Positions 1-7,759 are shown, numbered from the stretch's first letter. The stretch: DNA of 48,889 nt from Microcystis viridis FACHB-1342 (GCF_014698335.1 NZ_JACJSV010000034.1:1-48889); one strand, 5' to 3'. Translations and numbers: made by a program. The notes: generated by a model not told the origin, from the sequence alone.

Positions 1-360
1 TCATTTTGGGTCTGATTTGTTTTTGTTAATGATCAGACAGTACCTGATGAGCCTTTCTTTGTCAACTCTTGAGGTTGATGCGTTTCATTTTTGAATTGGC
101 GGATTATGACCGCAAATTCCCATGATTTCGTATCACCGAGCTTTGTTTTTGAGACAGAACTAACACAATTATGTCTTTTTTATATCTCTCTCCTCTGGGT
201 TCGGGGGGTGGTGGGTCAAAAAAATAGCCCTATGCCCTAATGAGACTAAACTTTAGCGATGGGCCGATTGCTACTTTATTTTAAGATAGGCGATAAGCCT
301 GACGGCATAGCGACCCTTACCGCTTTTTGTTATAGTAAGATGGCTAGTTAAACAAATCAC
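1..360. other. Gene-free left edge with short repeats
   Basis: I see no convincing gene in this stretch. It holds one copy of the 16-base sequence TAACACAATTATGTCT (161-176), repeated exactly at 3530-3545. It also holds AGGCGATAAGCCT near 288-300, repeated near 979-991, a small potential hairpin on either side of the two small genes that follow. Short reading frames on both strands end within about a dozen codons, and none looks like a Ser/Thr/Cys-rich peptide precursor. Confidence 0.5.
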
Positions 361-723
361 ATGAGTGGTATTAACAGAGAAATATATCTAGAAAACCGAA
401 CCAGTCTGATTGACAAACATTTACCCGAAACCGAAAAATCCCAAAGAGAACTGGAAATCGAAGGAATCGTCTATTTGTTTAACAATCGCCAGACAATGGA
501 GAGAGTGGCAGAGGAAATTAAGCAAAGAGGAGAGAGAACGGGAGCAGCAGATTCAGAAGACAAATACGAACGCTATGGATTATTTTTTGCCGAACCAATT
601 GGGTATATCCTAAAATTAGATGGAACGAGAATCACTCTCCACTATGGAGAAATAAAAATAAAAAAAAGCACAGGAAAATATCATGTCATACCTCGTACCA
701 GACCGCGCACCACAAAATCCTGA
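361..723 (+). CDS. Hypothetical protein, 120 aa
   Basis: I do not recognise this family. The protein is highly charged, rich in Glu, Lys and Arg, with no signal peptide or membrane segment. A helical middle part (about 40-70) is followed by short alternating hydrophobic stretches (about 72-105) and a basic tail. No clear ribosome-binding site precedes the ATG. The end overlaps the start of the next gene by 41 bases in another frame, which suggests translational coupling if both are real. No function is proposed. Existence is likely but not certain. Confidence 0.45.
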   Translation: MSGINREIYLENRTSLIDKHLPETEKSQRELEIEGIVYLFNNRQTMERVAEEIKQRGERTGAADSEDKYERYGLFFAEPIGYILKLDGTRITLHYGEIKIKKSTGKYHVIPRTRPRTTKS

Positions 724-973
724 AAACGCAAAAACGCAAATTACGCCAACAGAAAAAACACAATGGGAATTTGCCGAAATCTGGGTAGATCCTTGGCTTT
801 CACCCCCCTATATTCTGATGTTAGTTAAAGAACAATCCGGTAAATTCTCGATTCAAAATCCCGCACAAAACTATCAATCTATCTTTACCAGCGATACTTA
901 CGAAGAAAGTCTTATGTGGTTACTGGAAGATGAATATGAGCGAGTCACAGGTCGCTTTTGCCAACCAGAGTAA
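683..973 (+). CDS. Small conserved cyanobacterial-type protein, 96 aa
   Basis: A small acidic soluble protein without a signal peptide. After a Pro/Gln/Thr-rich N-terminus (1-30) comes a compact block with motifs WVDPW, PPYILML, SDTYEES and WLLEDEYERVTGR, the style of small uncharacterised cyanobacterial proteins as I remember them. The start is supported by AGGAAA eight to ten bases upstream of the ATG at 683. It overlaps the preceding small gene, so the two probably form an operon. It converges on the HopA1-family gene, with three short inverted repeats between them. Function unknown. Confidence 0.6.
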   Translation: MSYLVPDRAPQNPENAKTQITPTEKTQWEFAEIWVDPWLSPPYILMLVKEQSGKFSIQNPAQNYQSIFTSDTYEESLMWLLEDEYERVTGRFCQPE

Positions 974-1002
974 AAGCAAGGCGATAAGCCTATTTTACCC
1001 GA

Positions 1003-1118
1003 AAAAGAAACCCGGTTTCTGAGTCTCCGAGTTCTGCGCCAAGAAAGAAACCGGGGTTTTTTCTATGCTTTACCCAGAATAACTCAGGAAAATAGTAAAA
1101 ACCCGGTTTCTGATTTTC
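1003..1118. repeat. Three palindromic AGAAACCCGGTTTCT-type repeats
   Basis: AGAAACCCGGTTTCT at 1006-1020 is a perfect odd-centred palindrome. A variant with a T-run lies at 1046-1064, and a half copy at about 1099-1112. A fourth copy is at 3621-3635, where the alpha/beta hydrolase remnant begins. Here the cluster sits between convergent genes and could act as a terminator for both. This is inferred from position and symmetry. Confidence 0.6.
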
Positions 1119-1126
1119 TCTTAGCA

Positions 1127-2230
1127 TCAGCTTGCCAACTCTAATCCCTGATAAACATCCTCAGAATCAGCATTCAAATAAGGACGCTGCCAATCAATCC
1201 CCAACCCAGAAAACTGCTCAGAAATAGCAGCAATCCGACCCGCCGCAGAATTGTCCTCCTGTTGCCAAGCCATCAACAACCCATTGGCTATAATCTGACA
1301 GCGATTCATCCCAAAACTTTCCTCACTGCCAAACTTTTTGTCCGGTTCCTCCGCTAACCCCAATCCCGGTGCTAACTCCAGAGTAAATAAAGGTATTTCA
1401 GGCTTAAAAACAGACTGATTCTGCTGATAAACATTAGCCACAACCTGCCTCACCAACTCATAATCTGTTTTGCCAAAATAAAGCACCCCAGCATCATATC
1501 GTTGATAATCAACTGGATTATATAAAGCCTTAAAACTAAAAGGAATCCCCCTCTCATTTAACCTTTCAGTCAACCCAGTCATCACAGCCACCGCGCCTTC
1601 GGGAGTAACATTAAAATAGAGCCGCACCATCGCTTCCTCTCTCTGTAAACCGGCATTACCCACCGCCATATAAAAGCCATTTTGCACCAAATTCTTAGGC
1701 ATCAAAATTGACACAACATCCCCCACAGCCGCCGCTTTTTCAGACTCTTGAAGATGCTTGTCCCGTTGGATATGTAACCGCAAACCGCCCTTAGTTACAG
1801 CCAAACTGCCATCGGTTTCTTCTCTCAAAACCGACCAACCCGAATCAAAATAACCCTCACCCTTATTCGCTTCCTCTAACTGCCCATAAAAATCCATAGA
1901 TACGCCAGCAAAACTATTATTCTCCAAATCTAATTGCTGACCCTTATTCTCAGAACCTAATGCTTGCGATGCTTGCATCGACCCATTATAATAAATGCCA
2001 TAAAGAAAACTCCTCAACTGTAAACTCATATATTTATCCTGTATTTCCTTCGGTAAAGCCTGAATCCGAGACAACATCTCAGCAGGCAGTTCCCAGGGTT
2101 GATAATCAGGATGACGAATCGAAAAATCAGCGGAAATTTCGAGATTTTCAACAATATCTAGCAAAACTTCCTTTAACCGACCTCTAACCTCAGGGGCTAA
2201 ATGATGGAATTGAGAATTAAGTAATGACAT
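1127..2230 (-). CDS. HopA1-family protein, candidate lanthipeptide-type lyase (LanY-like)
   Basis: The 367-residue protein matches the HopA1-family proteins I know from cyanobacteria. Typical blocks are IRHPDYQPWELP (about 39-50), SLQLRSFLYGIYYNGSM (about 69-85), GEGYFDSGW (about 123-131), NLVQNGFYMAVGNAG, and a C-terminal ESFGMNRCQIIANGLL. The family was named after a Pseudomonas effector. In class V lanthipeptide clusters (lexapeptide, cacaoidin) and thioamitide clusters, a HopA1-domain protein works with a phosphotransferase-like kinase to eliminate phosphorylated Ser/Thr. Exactly such a kinase gene lies 24 bases upstream on the same strand. There is no signal peptide, so it is presumably cytoplasmic. 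No precursor gene is visible, so a role in peptide modification is inferred from the pairing. Confidence 0.8.
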   Translation of the reverse strand: MSLLNSQFHHLAPEVRGRLKEVLLDIVENLEISADFSIRHPDYQPWELPAEMLSRIQALPKEIQDKYMSLQLRSFLYGIYYNGSMQASQALGSENKGQQLDLENNSFAGVSMDFYGQLEEANKGEGYFDSGWSVLREETDGSLAVTKGGLRLHIQRDKHLQESEKAAAVGDVVSILMPKNLVQNGFYMAVGNAGLQREEAMVRLYFNVTPEGAVAVMTGLTERLNERGIPFSFKALYNPVDYQRYDAGVLYFGKTDYELVRQVVANVYQQNQSVFKPEIPLFTLELAPGLGLAEEPDKKFGSEESFGMNRCQIIANGLLMAWQQEDNSAAGRIAAISEQFSGLGIDWQRPYLNADSEDVYQGLELAS

Positions 2231-2254
2231 AATTTTTCAAGATACTCAACGATA

Positions 2255-3424
2255 TTAAACTTGGCCAACAACAGAAGAATTAATCTGATTTAACTGAGTA
2301 GCAGTAGCCCCAAAAATCGTAGGCATTGATGATTCAGGACGACATAACAAAGCCTTGGCTACCTGAAGCATAGCAATCCCCGTATTATTAAAGGTTTTTT
2401 GATACTGAACCATTGCTAAAATTGCAATAATTAAAGAAAAACCAGCCAACTGGACTACTTGCTTTAGGAAATCAGGACGATATTCTAAGATTTCTGGGAA
2501 AGTTTCTAAATAAGCTAAAGTTAACCCACCGATAGATGGCTGCAGTAATTCTAGGGGAGTAGTGGCTAGTCGCAAAGATTCTTCAATACTGAGAGAATTA
2601 CTAATCACCAAGCTACCCAACCAAATTTGTAGATAACTAGCGATCGCCATTCCCAAATCAAATGCTGGATCTCCCCAATCAGACCTTTCCCAATCAATCA
2701 ACCGGATCACATTTCCATTAATATCTTCCCAGTTTCGATTCAGAAGAATATTATTCAGCTTGATGTCATTGTGAGTCAGACAAACAGGAGAAATAGTTTC
2801 ACTGGCTCGATGAACTGCTTCTCCTAAGCTATCATATCGTTGATAAAGTGCAAAAAATTTCAATCCATCCATCGGAGCCATGCCAAAAATTTCAGGACCG
2901 ATCCTTTCCAAACTCTCTAATAATAGCGGAGATACTTTCGGTTTTCCAGCAAACTCTTCTTTGACAAAAAATTCCCGATAAATACTCTGATTCCAGGTAT
3001 CACGGTGAATTGTCGCCAAACAACTGCCGATTTGAGTAGCAACCTGAGCCGGAAAGAGATTCTCTTTAGAATAAAACTCTGCTAAATCCTGATAATTATC
3101 CAGATAAGTAGAAACTAAAATTGAGTTATCAGCATCGTGGAGCAGTAATTCTGGCAGAAAACTACGCCAATGGTCAATTTCAGGAAAGTTCTCTAGAAAT
3201 TTGGGGATTCGCCATTCCCCAAAAAACTCACCCACCGTTTCCTTTTCTAAATTAATAAATTGTTCTTGTTTAACCAGTAACTTTCGCCCCTCTGGTAAAG
3301 TCACTAATAAGTTAAAATTTTTAGCCTGAATCTGCTCTACTCCCGGATTTTCTTGTGAGCGATCGCAGATTTTTTGGTCGATTAAATAGTCATAAACATT
3401 TTGAGAACTTAACACAAATTTCAT
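2255..3424 (-). CDS. Aminoglycoside-phosphotransferase-fold kinase, candidate LanK-like partner
   Basis: A 389-residue kinase of the APH/choline-kinase fold. The catalytic loop HNDIKLNNILLN has the conserved Asp and the metal-binding Asn, and LIDWERSDWGDPAFDLG supplies the second metal-binding Asp and the WGDPAFDL signature. The C-terminus is helical and hydrophobic. I start it at the ATG at 3424 (MKFVLSSQNVY); an upstream in-frame TTG at 3442 is less likely. It is the first gene of a two-gene unit with the HopA1-family gene. In class V lanthipeptide and thioamitide pathways, proteins of this fold phosphorylate Ser/Thr of the precursor before the HopA1-domain partner eliminates phosphate. A small-molecule kinase is the alternative. 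Substrate unknown. Confidence 0.75.
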   Translation of the reverse strand: MKFVLSSQNVYDYLIDQKICDRSQENPGVEQIQAKNFNLLVTLPEGRKLLVKQEQFINLEKETVGEFFGEWRIPKFLENFPEIDHWRSFLPELLLHDADNSILVSTYLDNYQDLAEFYSKENLFPAQVATQIGSCLATIHRDTWNQSIYREFFVKEEFAGKPKVSPLLLESLERIGPEIFGMAPMDGLKFFALYQRYDSLGEAVHRASETISPVCLTHNDIKLNNILLNRNWEDINGNVIRLIDWERSDWGDPAFDLGMAIASYLQIWLGSLVISNSLSIEESLRLATTPLELLQPSIGGLTLAYLETFPEILEYRPDFLKQVVQLAGFSLIIAILAMVQYQKTFNNTGIAMLQVAKALLCRPESSMPTIFGATATQLNQINSSVVGQV

Positions 3425-3529
3425 AATTACAATTATTCTCAAATATCGCTGATCTGTTTTTATTGATTTTAATTATAATTGATGATAGCCTTATTGCCAA
3501 GCTATTCATCTGCATTAAAAAAACATAAT

Positions 3530-3545
3530 TAACACAATTATGTCT
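3530..3545. repeat. Second copy of TAACACAATTATGTCT
   Basis: This is an exact 16-base direct repeat of 161-176. With the bases before it, this copy forms an inverted repeat, ACATAATT-aacac-AATTATGT (3523-3543). The two copies enclose both small genes and the kinase/HopA1 pair, a span of about 3.4 kb. Confidence 0.7.
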
Positions 3546-3639
3546 AAACTTAAACTAATCGCGCCAGTCAACCTACCTGTTAGATTGGTTTAGGGCTAAT
3601 TGCGATCGCTCTATAGACAAAGAAACCGGGTTTCTCCAC

Positions 3640-4083
3640 AGGGACAAGGCGGCTTTTGCTGCCTTTCATAAATTCGGTAAGTATGTGGTACAGTTTCGTT
3701 ATGATTGGTTTTTAAAAGTACCTTTTGCCGATCGATTATTTATGGCAAGATTTTTGCATCGATCGATCCCAAAATCAGAAAGAATTGCTTTTTTAGAAGA
3801 TTTTTTAGCGGCAGATTACGAGGCCGTCCTAGGCACAATTTATACATCTGTGAGTAAAAAAGCAGTGGAAATTATGCCAGGTAAATTTGCCGAGATTAAA
3901 ATACCAACTCTTTTAGTATCAGGGGAAAAAGACATTATTATCCCTGCCAAAATGGGTAAAATGGCGGCGGATTTGAATAATAATATCCAGTATGTGGAGA
4001 TGGCTAATACTGCTCACTTCCCCATGTTAGAAGATGCCCCTACTTATCTAAAAAAATTGCAAGATTTTTTAGAAATTAATTAG
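3640..4083 (+). pseudogene. C-terminal remnant of an alpha/beta hydrolase
   Basis: The frame encodes only the back half of an alpha/beta hydrolase. It has the cap region (FADRLFMARFLHRS), the strand with the catalytic Asp (PTLLVSGEKDIIIP) and the catalytic His (NTAHFPMLEDAP), then the final helix. The N-terminal half with the nucleophile elbow GxSxG is missing. Homologous-looking sequence can be read in frame upstream of the GTG at 3685 to about 3640, where it meets the palindromic repeat at 3621-3635. I therefore read it as a gene truncated at a repeat, not a short intact protein. The enzyme could not be active alone. Confidence 0.75.
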
Positions 4084-4232
4084 CGCTGGCTGAATAAATC
4101 TAAAAACCTTGTTGGATAAGACTTTTAGACTTTTTTTCCCTCAAAAAGTGCCAGCCGTTGCGGAGATCGGGGAGAAAATTCAGGTACTTTTTCCCTGAAA
4201 ATTAGGTAACTGACTACCTCAAAATCGGTAAA

Positions 4233-4285
4233 ACCCCACACCCCACACCCCACACCCTGCCCCCAGGAAAAGCTTTTTCAGCAAA
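4233..4285. repeat. C-rich heptamers joined to a GGGTTTGCTGAA element
   Basis: Copies of CCCCACA (about 4233-4258) lie next to the complement of TTAGGGTTTGCTGAAAAAGC (about 4266-4285). The same pairing of a TAGGGTTTGCTGAA-like motif with G-rich tandem units recurs at 41434-41516, and a weaker form lies at 45500-45535. Here it marks the exact 3' end of the remaining transposase reading frame, so it probably caused the truncation. Confidence 0.6.
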
Positions 4286-4493
4286 CCCTAATTAAGGCGG
4301 ACATTGCTATCCTAAATGTTTTGGCTGGTGCGCCCATTTCTTCTGAAAAAAGTGATGCGTATCCCGCTTCAAATTCTGACCAGGGAATGAGGTTGGCCAT
4401 AATTACCCAACGATTATCTTGGGATAATTTCCCCTCAAAGGGCAGCTCGAAGTTTTCTGGTGGGGTTGAGGGTAACTCACTTTTACGGTACAT
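4278..4493 (-). pseudogene. Truncated IS5-superfamily-type transposase, N-terminal fragment
   Basis: The 71 residues begin MYRKSELPSTPPENFELPF and continue with SQDNRWVIMANLIPW, EFEAGYASLF and FRIAMSALI. This is the N-terminal domain (PF05598/DUF772 style) of IS5/IS1182-like transposases of several hundred residues. It stops at ALIRVC where the repeat at 4266-4285 starts, before any catalytic DDE residues. It cannot be functional. The family name rests on the N-terminal pattern only. Confidence 0.7.
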
Positions 4494-4623
4494 TAGCACT
4501 AATTAGAGAAGATGCAAGGGTGATGCAAGGGTTTTAAGAGATTCTAGCAGATTTAAGTGCATTTGGGAAGCTCTCAATCAAGCTAAAAGCCCTTTCCTGT
4601 AAGGTTTTTACCATTATTCAGCC

Positions 4624-4846
4624 AACCCTATCTTAGGTCGCGAGGTGGGCTGCTGGCAACTCGATCGCTACTCAAATAACCAGTTTGACAAAGAAAGAGA
4701 TAATAAATGTTATAACAGTAGTAGTCTACAGGCGTTCTTTTGTCTGTCTCCATTAAACCTAAACGCTCCTTTTTGCCAAGATATTTCGACGGTCAGCCCG
4801 AAAGAGCGTTCCGGCAAGAACAGCCTAATTTATCCGAAAATTACCT
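4624..4846 (+). promoter_or_regulatory. Leader of the S41 protease gene with a possible promoter
   Basis: TTGACA at 4685-4690 is followed by TATAAC at 4711-4716. The 20-base spacer is long for a sigma-70 promoter; GTTATA at 4709-4714 would give 18. The remaining ~130 bases before the start carry no obvious ribosome-binding site. The promoter is a weak call. Confidence 0.3.
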
Positions 4847-6139
4847 ATGGTTATCAACAAACGCGGACTTGTTCTCGGTGCTACAGCAGTGGTCCTGTCT
4901 ACCGTCGCCGTCACGGGGGCGGGATTCCGACTCTCCCAAAGTCAAGCTTTTTTTCAGGAAAGTCCCAAGGAAACCGTTGATGAGGTTTGGCAGATCATCA
5001 ACCGCACTTATTTAGATGGCACTTTTAATCAATCGGACTGGAACGCCATCCGCAATCAGTATTTAAATCGTTCCTACAAAAATCAAGAGGAAGCATACAC
5101 CGCTATCCGCGAGATGTTGAAAACTCTCAATGATCCCTATACCCGTTTTATGGATCCCAAAGAGTTTAACAATATGAGAATCGATACATCGGGAGAATTG
5201 ACTGGGGTAGGGATTCAATTGACCAAAGATGAGAAAACTAAGCAGTTAGTCGTGGTTTCACCCATTGAAGATACTCCCGCTTCTAAAGCTGGTGTGCTGC
5301 CCAAAGATGTGATTATCGCTATCGATGGTAAATCTACCGCAGACATGGAACTCGATCAAGCGGTGAGCATGATCCGCGGCAAAGTGGGGACAAGCGTTAA
5401 GATCACGATTCAACGGGGTGAGGAGAAGAAAGAATTGACTCTTACCCGGGCTAAAATTGAAATTCACCCGGTACGCGCCCACACAGAAAACACCCCGATC
5501 GGTAAAGTCGGTTATATCCGTCTCAATCAATTTAGCGCCCAAGCTAGTGGCGATATGAGTCAAGCGATTCGCGAATTGGAAGCTGAACAGGTGAAGGGTT
5601 ATATTCTCGATCTGCGTTCCAACCCCGGCGGTTTACTCTACGCCAGCATCGAAATCGCTCGGATGTGGATACCCGATGGTTTAATTGTCTCTACGGTTGA
5701 TCGCAAAGGGGTGACGGAACGTCAACGGGCCAACAATCAAGCTTTGACTAATAAACCTCTAGTTGTTCTCGTCGATGGTGGTTCCGCCAGTGCCAGTGAA
5801 ATTCTCTCCGGAGCTTTACAGGATCATGATCGGGCGGTTATTGTCGGTACGAAAACCTTTGGTAAGGGATTAGTGCAATCGGTACGCAGTCTTAGTGACG
5901 GTTCCGGATTAGCGGTGACAATTGCCAAGTATCTCACCCCCGACGGACGCGACATCAATAAAGATGGTATTCATCCGGATGTGGAGTCGGAACTGAGCGA
6001 GGAAGAGCGCAAAAATCTTCAACAGGAACGGGATCGGGTGGGAACTTTCCAGGATCCTCAATTCAAGAAAGCTTTTGAAATCTTGGAAAAAGAAATCACT
6101 GAAGGCAAGAAAACGCCCACCAATACCGCTAAACAATAG
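4847..6139 (+). CDS. S41-family C-terminal processing peptidase (Ctp/Prc type)
   Basis: 430 residues, normal for cyanobacterial Ctp proteases. The N-terminus (VINKRG, then about 20 hydrophobic residues) is a signal peptide or anchor, so the enzyme should act in the periplasm or thylakoid lumen. A PDZ domain follows (about 100-190; GVGIQL, KAGVLPKDVI). The S41 domain contains LDLRSNPGG, the nucleophile Ser in GGSASASEI and the catalytic Lys in GTKTFGKG. Cyanobacteria usually have three paralogues: one matures photosystem II D1, the others process or degrade lumenal and periplasmic proteins. I cannot tell which this is, so no symbol is given. The stop overlaps the convergent gene by 11 bases. 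Confidence 0.93.
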   Translation: MVINKRGLVLGATAVVLSTVAVTGAGFRLSQSQAFFQESPKETVDEVWQIINRTYLDGTFNQSDWNAIRNQYLNRSYKNQEEAYTAIREMLKTLNDPYTRFMDPKEFNNMRIDTSGELTGVGIQLTKDEKTKQLVVVSPIEDTPASKAGVLPKDVIIAIDGKSTADMELDQAVSMIRGKVGTSVKITIQRGEEKKELTLTRAKIEIHPVRAHTENTPIGKVGYIRLNQFSAQASGDMSQAIRELEAEQVKGYILDLRSNPGGLLYASIEIARMWIPDGLIVSTVDRKGVTERQRANNQALTNKPLVVLVDGGSASASEILSGALQDHDRAVIVGTKTFGKGLVQSVRSLSDGSGLAVTIAKYLTPDGRDINKDGIHPDVESELSEEERKNLQQERDRVGTFQDPQFKKAFEILEKEITEGKKTPTNTAKQ

Positions 6140-6314
6140 GTTGACATTTGCCCGCTCGAATTAAACCCACCCGACGGGCGATCGCTTCTCCCCGCTCGGC
6201 AAAAGGACCCCAGTATTGACCATTAACTGGGGTTTTTCCGTTTTCTAGGGCTATAATCTGACAAATTCCCGTATTTTCTTGAACAATGTACCAGTTTTGT
6301 GCGCTATTATCCAT
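6129..6314 (-). CDS. Small conserved hypothetical protein, 61 aa
   Basis: A small soluble protein with WYIVQE near the start, then QYWGPFAERGEAIARRVGLIRAGKC as a single helix-like block (read here in pieces). A strong ribosome-binding site, AAGGAG, lies about nine bases before the ATG, which argues it is real despite its size. It converges on the S41 protease gene with an 11-base overlap. The pattern 'GP(F)-aERGEAIARRVGLIRAGKC' looks like a short modification-sensing or adaptor fold, but I do not know a function. Confidence 0.65.
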   Translation of the reverse strand: MDNSAQNWYIVQENTGICQIIALENGKTPVNGQYWGPFAERGEAIARRVGLIRAGKCQPIV

Positions 6315-6440
6315 AGATTTTTCTCCTTAATCCCTCTATTCCCTTGTTTATAGCGTCTCTCAATCCCGAAGTAAAAAATTTTTATCAACTTCTTGACAAA
6401 ACCGGGGAGATAAATGCTAATATTAGAAAGGTCTGTCCAA

Positions 6441-6513
6441 TGGGGATTAGCCAAGCGGTAAGGCAGCGGGTTTTGGTCCCGCCATTTCCTAGGTTCGAAT
6501 CCTAGATCCCCAG
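6441..6513 (+). tRNA. tRNA-Gln (anticodon TTG)
   Basis: Acceptor stem TGGGGAT pairs with ATCCCCA, with discriminator G at 6513. The anticodon arm GCGGG-TTTTGGT-CCCGC gives anticodon TTG. The T-arm carries GGTTCGAATCC. CCA is not encoded. It lies alone between divergently oriented flanking genes. Confidence 0.95.
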
Positions 6514-6514
6514 T

Positions 6515-7564
6515 TTAAGATTTTTTATCCCTAATCCGCCAATGATCGAGAATATCCTTGATCAAAGCTTCCTTGAGCCAAATACGAGCAATAAGCGTCA
6601 GGGGAACCGCCAGAAATAGCCCTAAAAAGCCAAAAATCGAGGCAAAAAACAACTGGGCCAACAGGGTAAAAGCGGGTAAGAGCTTGAGCGACCGCACTGT
6701 TAAAATGGGCAACGGTGGATGATGGTCGAAATACTGAATTAACAGATAAATACTGCTGTAGAGTAGTAAAACCGCCCAGGATTGCCAGGGAGCTTCCAGA
6801 AGGGCGATAGAAAAGGGTAAAATCGTGCTTAAAACCGGCCCGAGGTTGGGGATAAAGGTGAGAAATCCTGCGAGAATAGATTGGGAAAAAGCGAGGGGAA
6901 TGCCAATCAGGGATAGACCCAAACAACTGCCCAAGGTCATAATCAACATATGACAGAAAATCCCTTTTAGCCAAGCTTTTAAATCTCGATCGCAGTGTTC
7001 TAGGATCGATCGTACCCTAGAACGGTAGAAAGCGGGAAATAAACGCAGAAAGCAACGGTAGTAAGCGGCAGGATCGGCGAGAATCATCAAGCTCAGGGCA
7101 ATAATTAGCAGTAAGCTGAGGATAATGCCAAAAGTACCGTAAAAAATGCTCAAACCCCGGCCAGCAATTTGGTTAATTAGGGGTTGTAATTGAGCCAGCA
7201 GCGTTTTAAAGTCTGGAAAGACACTGGCCAGACTAGGATCGAGATAATCCTCAAGACGATGCACTTGTCCCCAGAGTCTTTCTATCGCTTGGGGTAATAA
7301 ACTAAATAATTGGCGAAATTGTTGGACTAAAGCGGGTATAATTACTAAAAAAATACCGATAATACCAATAAAGAAGCCAAAAAGGGTGATAATTAGGGCG
7401 TAGGAACGCTTCAGGTGATGACGCTGCCACCAAGTCACAGCCAAATTTAAAATCTGAGCCAGAAGAATCGCCATCAATAATAATAAAAGAATCTGTCGAA
7501 TCTGCCAGAGAATCAACAGACAAAAGACTAACAGGACTAAACCGAAGCTGCTGCCAAAAGTCAT
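6515..7564 (-). CDS. AI-2E family transporter (PerM/DUF20)
   Basis: A 349-residue polytopic membrane protein with about seven or eight hydrophobic segments. The architecture is that of AI-2E/PerM exporters: two helices at the N-terminus, a soluble amphipathic region (about 80-135), then a membrane bundle containing the signature GFLTFIPNLGPVLSTILP (about 237-254) and a final pair ending LGLFLAVPLTLIARI. Family members have been linked to export of autoinducer-2 or other small solutes, but the substrate is rarely known. It lies 26 bases downstream of a small two-helix membrane gene on the same strand and ends two bases after tRNA-Gln. Confidence 0.85.
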   Translation of the reverse strand: MTFGSSFGLVLLVFCLLILWQIRQILLLLLMAILLAQILNLAVTWWQRHHLKRSYALIITLFGFFIGIIGIFLVIIPALVQQFRQLFSLLPQAIERLWGQVHRLEDYLDPSLASVFPDFKTLLAQLQPLINQIAGRGLSIFYGTFGIILSLLLIIALSLMILADPAAYYRCFLRLFPAFYRSRVRSILEHCDRDLKAWLKGIFCHMLIMTLGSCLGLSLIGIPLAFSQSILAGFLTFIPNLGPVLSTILPFSIALLEAPWQSWAVLLLYSSIYLLIQYFDHHPPLPILTVRSLKLLPAFTLLAQLFFASIFGFLGLFLAVPLTLIARIWLKEALIKDILDHWRIRDKKS

Positions 7565-7585
7565 GATGAGTAAGGAGAAAAATTC

Positions 7586-7759
7586 CTAATCAGTTATTGT
7601 CCGTCTCCAGAGGGCAAAAACCGTGAGCAGAAAAGGAGTAAAAACCAGAATTAAAGTGTTAAGAGGACCAGGAGCGATCGATAATAAAGGGGCAAGATAT
7701 TTAATTCCCAGGGAAATTAAAGCCGATATCAAGATTATTTTGATAATAAAGCCGCTCAT
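7586..7759 (-). CDS. Small two-helix membrane protein, 57 aa
   Basis: Two hydrophobic segments (about 3-25 and 35-52) separated by PLLSIAPGP and ending RRTITD. I prefer the ATG at 7759 (MSGFIIKI); a GTG at 7786 would add nine polar residues. It lies just upstream of the AI-2E-type transporter on the same strand and may be co-transcribed with it. Small proteins of this layout are common in cyanobacteria. No function is known to me. Confidence 0.55.
   Translation of the reverse strand: MSGFIIKIILISALISLGIKYLAPLLSIAPGPLNTLILVFTPFLLTVFALWRRTITD

Larger units (their letters stand above)
4088..4623. mobile_element. Decayed insertion-sequence remnant with ~22 bp inverted ends
   Basis: The left end reads GGCTGAATAAATCTAAAAAC. 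The reverse complement of the right end (about 4600-4623) reads GGCTGAATAATGGTAAAAAC, and both continue CCTT. Inside lie a truncated transposase on the minus strand and a block of C-rich heptamers. No target duplication was obvious. The first ~115 bases recur, less the transposase, near 28200-28300 and 8545-8620 in the opposite orientation. All three end near CAGCCAACYCTA, so this is a family with deleted, MITE-like members. Confidence 0.65.

Noticed and set aside
1127-2230. A type III secretion effector role for the HopA1-family protein
   Set aside because: The name comes from a plant pathogen protein; no secretion system is present and the partner kinase points to peptide modification.
3362-3511. 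Short minus-strand frame (41 codons, MQMNSLAIRL...) upstream of and overlapping the kinase gene, possible peptide precursor
   Set aside because: It overlaps the kinase start in another frame, has no ribosome-binding site and no leader/core division; a few Ser and Cys residues are not enough.
3541-3594. 17-codon plus-strand frame MSKLKLIAPVNLPVRLV
   Set aside because: Too short, no ribosome-binding site, and it lies within a repeat-rich intergenic region.
4645-5015. Plus-strand frames overlapping the start of the S41 protease
   Set aside because: They are out of frame with a clear protease and have no family resemblance.
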